Below are positions 40,903 to 50,439 of a stretch of 64,000 nucleotides of DNA, piece after piece. The notes under the pieces are model-generated. The model ran no database searches, had not been told where the DNA came from, and saw only the letters and a list, made by a program, of their open reading frames with translations. The stretch spans positions 62,001 through 126,000 of the forward strand of contig VIIQ02000590.1 of assembly GCA_007449985.2 (NCBI GenBank), given 5' to 3'. The stretch is from Desmodesmus armatus (lineage: Eukaryota > Chlorophyta > Chlorophyceae > Sphaeropleales > Scenedesmaceae). Each line of letters begins with the position of its first letter. The first letter of the stretch is position 1. A program made the translations under genes and the position numbers.

Positions 40903-41381
40903 GCAGATCGCTGACATGCTGGCTCGCAATTCTCGTTTAGCCCTCATCATGGATGCATGTTGAAGCCAGGGTTTGGCTTACAGTCAGCCAGGTCCAAGAA
41001 CATTTTGGCCAAGACTTAGTTAGACATGAATTAAGATTTGAACCACATTTCACCGCAAAAAAGCGCACACTGACCTTGAACAGCTGCGGAAAGTCGGTTG
41101 GCGGGAACGAGACAGCTCGGATAGACAACACAGATAGCAGCTCCACCGGAATAAGTCCCTTTCCTTTCGCGTTTTGTTCTCATGAAGCTGTGTATACTGC
41201 AACAAGTCGACCTTGGCACGGGCCCCGCCTTGGAGGTGAGCCAGCCTTGCAGCAGGCCCTGAGGGTCTGTGACATAGTGCACATCGTGGGCATAGGTCCT
41301 GTGCTGAGCCTTTCATGCAAAGATCCTTTGAACCGTACAGAGCGGTGCCTGACCATCTTCCCTTGCTGATGTACTTCCACC
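40903..41381. other. spacer between NAA50 and the tail-anchored coiled-coil gene
   Basis: 479 bp. No exon supported; it should contain the promoter and 5' UTR of the following gene. Confidence 0.4.
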
Positions 41382-42467
41382 ATGCAGTTCAGCCTGCTTC
41401 TTCAAGGCAAGCAAGGCAGCATTGCCTTTGCACTGGCCAATGAACAACTCAACCAACTACAGAGCGCCTTCAACAAGAGATTTCAGCATGGTGCCAGCGT
41501 CCCACAAGCTGTGGCAGATGGCCAGCCACCGGAGGACATTCCCCAAGATTTGCGGCCGGTCACACCAGATGCCTCAGGAGAGCAGCTCAGGATAGTGGCA
41601 CACCAAGAGCCCCCACAGCCCCCGACCCCACAGCAAGGCACAACATCACAGCGTGAAGAGCAGCTGGTCAGTCAGGTCTTGACGCTGCAGGCCCAATGTT
41701 CCTCGCTGGCAGCACAGCTGCAGCAGTCCAAGGTGCAAAGGAAGCAGCTGCAGGGTTGCGTGGTCTCCATGCAGGCTGCAGCTACCTGTCAGACCACTGC
41801 TGCACAGCACCACTGCCACCAGCTGCAGCAGCAGCTTACAGCAGCACACCAGCAGCTGACAGACAGCCACCTTGCGCAGGCAGAGGCTTCCAAGCTGCTG
41901 GCAGCGCTAGAAGAACAGTGCATAGACCTGCACCAGCAGCTGCGCACCTCACAGGCACAGCTGCAGCAGCAGGAGGCAGCAGCCAACATGGGAAAGCAGC
42001 AGCAGGAGAGCCACATCTTCACCCTGCAGGCACGCTGTGCGTCCTTGACCACCCAGCTGCATGAAGCCCTATGCCAAAAGCAGCACCTGCACAACAGCCT
42101 TGCTGCAGTGCTGGTTGAGGCTGAGGCACAGTCAGCTGCAGGCGAGCAGCACTGCTGTGACCTGGAGCAACAGCTGGCACAGCAGGAGGCAGCTTCAGCA
42201 CAGCACGATACGCACCTGCAGGCACAGATCACAGCCCTGCAGGCTGAAGTGCAGCAGCTGAAGACTCAGCAGGAGGAGCGGGCAGCTTGTTCTGATGCGC
42301 CGGGCAGCAAACTGGTGCATCCTGGCAATGATGAGTGGAATCCTGCATCCTGCAAGGGCAGCTGGTTGCTAGGGGCGACCATGTTTGGAGGCCTGCTGCT
42401 GCTGGGGTGTTGGACAGCCAACAAGTGCAAAAGGCGGCGGCAATTGCTGAGGTGGCCACCATGCTGA
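41382..42467 (+). CDS. tail-anchored coiled-coil protein of unknown function
   Basis: A single uninterrupted reading frame of 361 residues from ATG 41382 (MQFSLLLQGKQGSIAFALA). Residues about 85-300 are Gln/Leu/Ala-rich heptad sequence typical of long coiled coil, with two similar units about 110 residues apart (LTLQAQCSSLAAQLQ and FTLQARCASLTTQLH), suggesting internal duplication. Near the C-terminus a hydrophobic stretch (WLLGATMFGGLLLLGCW, about residues 327-343) is followed by KCKRRRQLLRW. That is the layout of a tail-anchored membrane protein with the coiled coil in the cytosol. An organelle-tethering or golgin-like role is only inference. An upstream exon cannot be excluded. Confidence 0.68.
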   Translation: MQFSLLLQGKQGSIAFALANEQLNQLQSAFNKRFQHGASVPQAVADGQPPEDIPQDLRPVTPDASGEQLRIVAHQEPPQPPTPQQGTTSQREEQLVSQVLTLQAQCSSLAAQLQQSKVQRKQLQGCVVSMQAAATCQTTAAQHHCHQLQQQLTAAHQQLTDSHLAQAEASKLLAALEEQCIDLHQQLRTSQAQLQQQEAAANMGKQQQESHIFTLQARCASLTTQLHEALCQKQHLHNSLAAVLVEAEAQSAAGEQHCCDLEQQLAQQEAASAQHDTHLQAQITALQAEVQQLKTQQEERAACSDAPGSKLVHPGNDEWNPASCKGSWLLGATMFGGLLLLGCWTANKCKRRRQLLRWPPC

Positions 42468-42678
42468 CAGCCTGCGGTCATCAGCCTGCGGTCATCAGCC
42501 AGGCAGCTGTGGCAATGGTAGCCTTGCCACGTGCACGCAACCTGGACTACTTGGCAACATCCTGCGGCTTCACCAAGAGGGTATCTCAGCTAGCCCAGTC
42601 TGTGTGACACTGTCACCCATGTGGGGCCAGAAGGTCCTGCTGCAAGGTGCAACCAATGCCTGTCTGGAACTCAACAAG

Positions 42679-42688
<10 letters not shown>

Positions 42689-42754
<66 letters not shown>
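42689..42754. repeat. (AG)33 microsatellite
   Basis: 66 bp of perfect AG dinucleotide, immediately preceded by a short AC run. Confidence 0.98.
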
Positions 42755-42757
<3 letters not shown>

Positions 42758-43551
42758 GATCCTCAACGGCAGGAGTGCTAGCCGAGCCCTGGCAATACCA
42801 AGTGCAAGGGTTGCACCGGTTGTGCACAAGTGCAGTGCTCAACCCTCAGTTACTTTTGTGGATTCACCAAGATTGTGTCTCCTGTTATGGTGGCTGTATA
42901 AGCTTGTAGCAGGCCATCGACAGTGACAGAATGCAGGCTGCTGTCCTTTGCACACTTCTGTCCAGCCTGCTTGCTTGTAAACACCATTAGGGGCCCTGCA
43001 GTGGCACAGGAGTTGTGTGAGAGCGCATCATGCCAGGCTGGGCAACTAGCAGGCTGATGTAGTTTGTCTTGCTGCCAGCAGTGCTTGGGTGAGTGACCGT
43101 GGCAAGAGCCCTGGAGTGCTGCAACGTCTATTACCCCAGCCCTGTCTTGCACTTGTGTCTATGTTGCAACTTTTTTGTCCAGCCCTATGCTGCAACTGTG
43201 TCTACAAAGCAGCAGCATGTCACTTGATGCAAGCAGCTCGGCCCAGGATGCCCTGGTTGCCAGTCATGACTGCAGTCCTCGTCAGCTGATGGTTGACTAC
43301 AGTGTGGGTAGTCACACTAAGCATAAAAGACAGCATCACCCCTCTATGGGCGGCGAGGTTAACCTTCTACCGAGGGGCAGATGAAAATCGCTTTGTTCTA
43401 TCAGATACGCTTGAGTTGAGGCCTTGAACGCTTCAGAGGCCTTGCACGCTCCCTGACAGACACATCAAGAATCCTCCTCACATCCTGTAACATTTTGAGG
43501 CCACTGCTGTTACTAGTAGCGAGAGGTCCTCTGTGTCACCAAGTCAACCCC

Positions 43552-43705
43552 CCACTTGGTAAGCTGCAGTGCAGTTGCCATTTGCACTATGCAACTGAGT
43601 TTGAGTCACCACCCGCGCAGGAAGCCTGAGAGATGGGGTTGTGGCTGCCACATTCCCTTGTGCACGTATCAGGCTGGTGCAACAGGTGTAGACAGGAAAA
43701 GTGAG
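43552..43705. repeat. dispersed repeat family B, copy 1
   Basis: Diverged direct match to 48350-48495: both have an ACTTGGT/CATTGGT entry, then AGCTGCAGTGCAGTTG, a GAGTCACCACC/AAGTCACCACC block, GTGGCTGCCACA/TTGGCTGCCACA, and end at GACAGGA(A/G)AA(A/G/-)TGAG. Probably an old repeat of unknown class. Confidence 0.75.
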
Positions 43706-44394
43706 GTCTGGGGTACTTGGATGATGCCACAGGGTACTGGATGATGCCATCAAATAAACGGTTGTCTTTGTTGGTGTTCAAGGGAGCAGCAAGGGGGGAT
43801 GGCAGCCCGGATGGATCGCGTCTGCCAATTGTGCAGGCTGTATCCCCCTCCCTTCCCCCAAACGCCATCTGTCAACCGCCTGGTTACAATGTAGCACAAC
43901 TTCATGCACAATACTGGGTACTATTGCAGTCTGCATACAATATGCATGTACAACTTACTACTACAACTACAACAGCAGGCTTCAAGAGCCTTCCTGGCCT
44001 GACTAAAACACCATTGGATCTCAATTGGCATTTCAAATACCATTCAATGCATTAATGGTTAAACCTCAATTTCAGAAACCTCACATGCATATATAAAGGC
44101 TGTGATACTCAAGGTTGTCTCACAACTTAGTATTGACAAACCAATATCCCCATTGGCTTCATCCCCTGTCAGGGCGGCGTGATCATCCCAATCTGACAAT
44201 ACATGGCTGATATGATATCCATATCCCACGACAATCATCCCACCAGGTACTGACACAGTAACACTAGATCCAAGGACATGTACACATCATGCTTGACAAC
44301 AACAACCTGGCACTACTGAAAGCGGCTGACAACTGTGGATGGAGCTGCGCAACAGTGTGTTGCGTTTGACACAGATTGCACTTGACAGCCAACC

Positions 44395-44415
44395 ATCATC
44401 ATCATCATCATCATC
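44395..44415. repeat. (ATC)7 microsatellite
   Basis: Seven perfect ATC units in an intergenic region. Confidence 0.95.
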
Positions 44416-44705
44416 AACACCAACGCCGCCAACAAGCCAGCTATGCTCCTCTGGTACTAGTAAGGCAGACACCCCCAACACTGAACGTGGTATACAGCTG
44501 CTGAAGTTCGTGCTGGTTGGCGTGTCTTGGGTTGTTCACTTGCGGTCCAGGTCGAGTTCTGTTCTGCAGCACAGCAGGCACAAGCCAGGCAGCAACGCAC
44601 AAACACTTCAGCAAAGGTGCTTGCACTATATTGAGGAACGCTGCATGCTGCTGGTAGCTGGCACATTCTGACAGTACCTTGTCGCATCGGTGCAGCCCAG
44701 TCAGG

Positions 44706-44908
44706 TCATTAATGACATGTCCTTTCAATTATGAAAGGTGTCACGCCGTATGACGGCGTGTGCACAGTGTGGCGTGGTCCGCCAGCTAGATACAGGCACA
44801 CATATGAGTTGTGCCTGTGCTGGTCAAAGCTTGAGGTTTAGGTGTTGAGCACTGACTGTGCCGTGCATTTGAGGCAAGCAAACCCCGAGAGAGGCGAGCT
44901 CTCTCGGG
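44706..44908. repeat. cluster of five perfect palindromes/hairpins
   Basis: Within 203 bp: TCATTAATGA (44706-44715); CCTTTCA-ATTA-TGAAAGG (44721-44738); CACGCCGT-ATG-ACGGCGTG (44742-44760); ACAGGCACA...TGTGCCTGT (arms 44792-44800 and 44810-44818); and CCCGAGAGAG...CTCTCTCGGG (arms 44884-44893 and 44899-44908). All stems are perfect and all have different sequences. Confidence 0.9.
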
Positions 44909-45288
44909 TCCTATCGCGTGTGTATGATGTAGTCTGTCGGGCACGCTGGTGCGTGCAGCCTGACGGTCTACTGTAAGTCACTCCTGCTCGACCTGCATGA
45001 AGGCCACCACGCCCAAGTTCACGCACAGGACTGCTAGTAGTAGTGACACTGCAGCTAGTCAGTAACAGTGCAGGCGTTCCTACCACCATGGCGTGCATCC
45101 GCCGTGAAAACCCCTCCGCCGCAACCTGACGTGACAAAGGACATGGTGGTGTTGACATTGGCTTGTAGCATATGCTCAGCTGCCAGCTGGGCTATTAATG
45201 CCCATCTCGCTTTGCAGGCTGCAAGTGCATCAAGTCATATGATGTTTGTGCCGGGGTATGCAGCAGACAGCGGGCAACAATGTGCAAA

Positions 45289-46043
45289 TTACGGTGTCGC
45301 GCCTGCATCTTGCATGGCCTGGGGCGCCGGAGGCGGCGTAGTCGGTGTGTTCTGTGGGAAGAAGATGCAGGCTGTAAACTGTTGACCTGGCTCAGTTTCA
45401 CCGTCGTTCCCAGAACCCCTGTAAAGGGGAGGGGGGGGAGGGGGGGAGCAACGATGTGAGTGTGGTTGAGGTAGGGGCGGCACATTTCATTTGGCTTGCT
45501 GTATGGGTCACCTGGGCTGCCCAACCACAGGTAGTTACGCGCTTTGCACATTTTCCCTCCATGTTGGTGTTAACACAGTCAGCCAAGCACCGACGACAGC
45601 AAGCTGGAGTCAGCTGCTGTTCATGCACAAATAGGGCAGCTGCTGCCCTTGGTGCCCCAGAAACCTTGGCAGCATGACTGGCTCAACACTCACCAGGATG
45701 TTTTGCGCCAGCACGTCTGGGTGGCGCTGTCGTAGACGAAGAATTCGCAGTTGGGCCCGGCCGCCGTGCAAGCTGGCGCGCACCGCTTCAGCGTATAGTT
45801 CTCAAGGCCGGGGCCCGCATTTGTCCTGCAGGGCAAGCGGAAAGGGCAGCAGGGACTGTCAGACGATTCGGCCACGCTTCAAGCGAGATACCCTTCAGCT
45901 TCGTGCGCGCTTTTCCCACTACCTGACAGGTGCGTGCCTCCCGCTTACCCCGCAACATTCCAGCCTTTGTAGCAAATCCAGTCAGATCCAGCGGCAGGAG
46001 ACGCGACCATGGCCAGCAGCACAATGGCGAAGACGGCCTTCAT
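45289..46043 (-). CDS. small secreted PAN/apple-like domain protein
   Basis: Three exons: 46043-45949, 45825-45694 and 45418-45289. They total 357 nt, or 118 residues. It begins with a clear signal peptide (MKAVFAIVLLAMVASPAAGS). The mature part, about 98 residues, has CYKGWNVAG, then LENYTLKRCAPACTAAGPNC, EFFVYDSATQTCWRK and FTACIFF. The spacing C...N-Y-(S/T)-L-x-x-C-x-x-x-C...C-x-F-x-Y...C-W-x-K is that of PAN/apple modules, which bind proteins or carbohydrates outside the cell. The C-terminus is Thr/Pro-rich (NTPTTPPPAPQ). The phase at both introns is exact and keeps six cysteines in the mature chain. A TATTTAA element lies about 90 nt upstream. It may be an extracellular-matrix or surface protein; ligand unknown. 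Confidence 0.8.
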
Positions 46044-46131
46044 GTTGTAGTTGTGGCTGAGCATCGGGCTGAGATAAGCAGAACTGATCCTGGTGAGTAG
46101 GGCGAGTGAGAAAGCTGCAAGTGCAGACGCG

Positions 46132-46138
46132 TTAAATA
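46132..46138 (-). promoter_or_regulatory. TATA-like element upstream of the PAN-like gene
   Basis: TATTTAA on the minus strand, about 90 nt before the ATG at 46043, in a sensible position for a core promoter with a short 5' UTR. Confidence 0.45.
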
Positions 46139-46929
46139 GGGCCTGATTACGTGTTGCGAGTTTAAGGTCGACAGTGTGTCGCAGCCTTCCGCTGACCTTT
46201 CGGGATTACGATCATGATGAATACACGTGTAGACCGAGAGCTGCGGACCATGTACAGTCAACGTTGGACATTGGACCTGGATCAGCTACCTTGGAACCGA
46301 ATATATTGTCGCGACCATTGACACGGGCCCCTTACTGAGACGCAGGTGAGCCAGAGTAGAGTACTGTCCCGGGCTTGTGGAACAGTTATAGCTGTACGTA
46401 TATGTTGCTGGACCTGCCTGGCGCAGGAACCTATGGTTGATGACACATGGAGTGTCACCATGACTGGCCGTCCTGAGCAACAAAATCCAAGGTTACATCA
46501 AAGCTTTGTTGCTAACAGGATATGCTGTCCTTATTTCAACAGGCTGCGCACAGGGGGGGGGGCGTTTTTCTCAGTGAAGGGTCAATCGTATCAGCTTCTT
46601 CCTGCTGTAACACCGGCAGATTTTGGCGGTTTGACTGAGTGCCATCGTGGCTCACCTCCTAGGCACCCCTTTTCTGCTACATCCGATGTTCTCAGGCTAG
46701 GGTACAGCATGCTCGGCCCCGGGCAGTAGGGCCAACAACGGCTGTGGTGCAGCTGCTAGGCCCAAGCATTGCAACTACTGTGCCAGCCTATACTCGGACC
46801 TTTAAATACTATCATGCTAGCTACATAGCGCTATAGCGCTGGCTGGTATGGTGTGTCAGCTGATACGAACAACACGGGCAGTGCACAGTGAGCTCCACAG
46901 GCCCCCAGGGGTTTGCTGTGCCGGTCCAG

Positions 46930-47242
46930 GCTCTGCTCGCCTCAACCGTACTTGGGCAGCATGCGTGTTCAGTGCAAGGGGCCCCTGTGATTGAGCACGG
47001 CACAGGGTGGGTGGAGTGGATGAATGGATGCTTGACGTGCATATGGTGAACCAAAACAGCTTCAACCCTGATTCCAGCCATGTTTGACACATGTCTGCCA
47101 CCCCTAGCATCTAGGGCTGTTCATCTGTGTACCATCCTGTGGTCCAACTTGTCACCAAGCCACCAAGCTCCATGGTGCACAACACGTTTCAACACAGACA
47201 GCAATCCGCGAAAGCTCTCTGCAACTGCCACAGCATTAAGGG
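46930..47242. repeat. dispersed repeat family A, copy 1
   Basis: Diverged direct copy of 54442-54763. Shared landmarks in order: GGCTCTGCTCGC, TGGGCAGCATG, CTGTGATTGA, CGTGCATATG, CCTAGCATCTAGGGCTG, CATCTGTG and CACAGACAGCA. Within it, CCTAGCATCTAGG is itself an inverted repeat. Confidence 0.85.
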
Positions 47243-48349
47243 CCCTGGCCTGCTCTGGCATTTCTTGCCCCTGACCCATACTGCACCCGGGGGGGGGGGG
47301 GGGCTCCACTGCAATTTTGAGGTCAATTCAGTTGATACGGTATGCTGAATGTTGACGAGCAACAAAATGTGCTGGGGCTGCATCCACAAAGCAGCAGCAT
47401 GTCAGTTGCAATTGCTGCCAGCAGCCGCTGCCAGCGGCCGTGGACGCTTTCATTGCCGCACATCATGTGGTGACAGTAGGTGAGCATACACAGGACAGCA
47501 AGCCTAATGCGCAACCAGTCTGCTAACCAACACAGGACCAACCTGATGCGTACTGACCAACACCCAACAGGAAACCCAAAGATAACCCAACTGGAAACTC
47601 CCAAAAAAAACATCCAACAGGACAGGTTGTCGGTGAAACCAACTAGTGCGTGTCCACATGATGTGCCACTGAGCACACCATGTGCCACTTGGGTAGCTTA
47701 TCTAGTAGATGTGCTCCTGTCCGTCATGCTGTCACTATCGGCACTGCACAGCAGGTGCCACTGCGAGCCAGAGGCCAGTTTGAGGGCGGGCGTGGGTGTG
47801 AAAAGGTTCTCAGCCTTCATTTCACAAACCACCCTTGATGGTAGCAGAGGACCAACCACAACACGGGTGTATTTTTTTTGGTTTTACCACAGCACGGGTG
47901 TACCCCCTGAGCTTTCCCCTCGCACACAATCTGGTGCAGTTTACCCAAACACACACTATTCACCAGCCTTCCATCATGATGTGACTGGTGCAGAACATCA
48001 TGTGCATGATGCACACAACTCATTTGCGACACCACCAAATGGTTGTGGTGACTACATGAGGCTCATGTGAAACCCCCAACCTGCTCAGCACAAACGCAAG
48101 CACTCACACATAACTGTTTGCCTGTGCGTGGCAGCCAGAGTAGCACCGTGGCCAGAGCAAGGCCAGTGGCCATGAGGGGTTCAGGGGCATGATTGCCTGT
48201 GCCAAACCCAAGCAGTTGCAGAATCACCAGCTGAGAGCCCCCCATCTGGCCCGGTGTGATCAATCCTTCTGATCCTTTCCTGAGACACAACAAGTATCTT
48301 TGTTCCATAGGGTAACACGGTGTCACAACCGTGTTGCAAAGCTACACTG

Positions 48350-48495
48350 CCCATTGGTCAGCTGCAGTGCAGTTGTTTTGCACTTTGCAGCTGAGTTCAA
48401 GTCACCACCTGCGCCCGTCTGAGGATTGTCGTCTTGGCTGCCACAAGCCTTGTTTGCGCACCAGGCTGGCATGGTTGGCAGACAGGAGAAATGAG
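48350..48495. repeat. dispersed repeat family B, copy 2
   Basis: Direct, diverged copy of 43552-43705 (see that entry), here next to the decayed MYND-family fragment. Confidence 0.75.
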
Positions 48496-48530
48496 CAGCT
48501 GACAGAAGCAGCGCTGTCTCAAAGAGCCAG

Positions 48531-49506
48531 GCTCTAAGACGGTGCCGTACAGAGCAAGCAGTGCAGCTGCACGCAAGATAGTGCCGCCAGCTGTCTCGTC
48601 CGCACGGACGTCTGCCAGCTGCTGTGCTGGGTCTGCCTGCTGGGGCTGCTGCAGTGCCTGTCGTGCTGAGGCCGTGACGTGCCGAGTGGCAGCGTCCAGG
48701 ATGGAGGGCAGCTGCTGCAGCAAACCTGAGGTCTGCAGCTGCTGCCTGATACTGGCCTGCACAATGCAGCTGCTTGTGCCCGAGCAGACGCCAGCACGTC
48801 GAGCAGCTCGGATATTGGGGACAGGGGTGTCCGCACCAGTATGCTCAGCGTGCACACATGTGTTCGGCAACTGCGCAAAAGGAAGGCACACACGAGGCAC
48901 AGACAACCACTGTGAACAGATCCAGCCTCAGGCCTTATGATGATGCTCTTGAGATGAACACGGTACTACCTAGTACCAAGGCTAGGCTAGCTTCAACAAC
49001 GTGGATGACCAGGACAGGCACTGGTGTGATGTTCTGCAAAGCCGTTCAACGCTGTGCACCCCTGCCACCCTGTGCGCGTGCCACAGCAGCGGCTGCTGTG
49101 CCGAACATTCACCCATGCATGAGGAGGCAATCGCCGTGGCATGCCATGTACATGATACGAAGGACTTGGATACAGCCTGTTGATCAGGGGCCCCGTGAGA
49201 GACTCTCAGAGTCTTTCACAGGGACATGAGTCATGGATCATCGCTGCAAGGATACACCTGCCTGCAGCAACACAACAGTGCTACCTGCACAGGCACAAGC
49301 GACTTCGCTGGGTCCCCACCTGGTCTTTGTTGACAAGCTTCTTCCAGTCTGCTGCTGCAAGGTCTGCAGGGCTCCAATGCTGGTCACGTATGCCGATCTG
49401 AAGCGTGCACATGAAGTTGCTGATCATGTCGGTTGCTTCTTTGTAGGGTCCTTGCAGATGGCCTCCATCAGCTCTACAACACATCTCAATATCTTTGCTA
49501 CACTCA
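48531..49506 (-). pseudogene. decayed, truncated paralogue of the MYND-finger gene
   Basis: Two blocks match the plus-strand MYND gene. The first, 49506-49320, starts MSVAKILRCVVELMEAICKD and ends DWKKLVNKDQ at a GT donor, as exon 1 of the intact gene ends GWKTVVINDQ. It needs a 1-nt frame change near 49440. The second, about 48756-48531, reads ASIRQQLQTSGLLQQLPSIL and on to ADETAGGTILRAAALLALYG, matching the intact ASIRQQLQASGLLQQLPSIL. The intervening start of exon 2 is replaced by unrelated sequence, and everything after about residue 200, including the MYND finger, is missing. The strand is opposite to the intact gene, so the pair is head to head. Confidence 0.82.
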
Positions 49507-50439
49507 TCTTGTCTGTCGCTTTGCATGGCACGTGGCCCTTCCCCATGGTGGGTGTGCTGTCACGTGTGCAGGCCAGTGCAGCGGTGGTAGTGCGCCACCC
49601 CCCCAGCCGCGGTCCCTGAGACCCTGACACCTGACTGTGAGAGCTTGATTGCTTACACATACGAGAGAGTACATCTCCAGATTTTTGATATGCTTTTCCT
49701 GACATATAAAAGCTGCTTTGAAGCATTTTTAATCGGCCTGGGAGGTGTGCCCAAGTGTAGTGCGCCAGGCACCTAGGAGCAGAGCAGCATGAAGTACTGC
49801 ACTTCATGCAGTCGCACGAACTGGATCTCACGTGGATCAATTGATCAACTCATTCATACGTCTTTTGATGGCTTCTGCAGGTCTCACGTGGCCAGGAAAT
49901 TTGGCTGGATTTTGACAGTGTCGGAACCGGCCGCCTTGCAGCGGCACAACAACTGTACAGTGCAAAAGCAAGAAAATTTTGACCGCATTCATCAGTAAAA
50001 ATATCGAAAAGCATTCATCAGTGAAAGCTGTCTCGCGTAGTAAACGATGATTGCGTCAACGACGGTTGAGCCGTTGCGCACTAACAGCCATACGCTGCAA
50101 CACGCACTGCAGGTCACTTACTGACTTGGTAGAGTATTGATAGGCTCCCTTGCAACTTCTACTGCACGCCAAAGAGTGTCGCATGTGTTTCCGGCCTCGG
50201 CAGCATACAAGTCTGGCATCACTGCTGTTGTAGTCCCTTTGCCAACTCTGGAGCTCTCCTAAACCCAATAAAGGTATAAAGCAGGTCAGCAGATATACTT
50301 CTGTGACAGCATTATCAGCATCTGTGGCACGTGTGGCTGTGTGGATGAGCTGTTGCGGTAGAAGGCATCTACTGTTCTAGAGCTCAGATCTGAGAGTCTG
50401 CTGTTCTGCAACAGAAACGTCGATCATCCTGGTGGCGCC
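49507..50439. other. region between the inverted MYND paralogues
   Basis: 933 bp. The promoter of the intact MYND gene should be here. No further coding similarity or repeat recognised. Confidence 0.45.

Larger units (their letters stand above)
42468..45288. other. gene-poor region with microsatellites, a dispersed repeat and palindromes
   Basis: 2.8 kb between the tail-anchored coiled-coil gene and the PAN-like gene. It contains the AG microsatellite, one copy of a dispersed repeat (43552-43705), an ATC microsatellite and a palindrome cluster, each listed separately. No exon is supported, although short frames such as plus 44339-44671 exist. Confidence 0.55.
46139..48530. other. gene-poor region upstream of the PAN-like gene
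   Basis: 2.4 kb with one copy each of two dispersed repeats, a run of 15 G (47289-47303) and a stretch of loosely repeated AACCCAAC-like words near 47510-47620. A minus-strand open frame at 48326-48063 encodes a hydrophobic segment (MATGLALATVLLWLP) but has no further support. Confidence 0.5.

Noticed and set aside
48063..48326. Minus-strand ORF with a hydrophobic stretch (MATGLALATVLLWLP), considered as a small membrane protein
   Set aside because: No flanking exons, no family resemblance and repeat-rich surroundings; the hydrophobic run alone is not enough.
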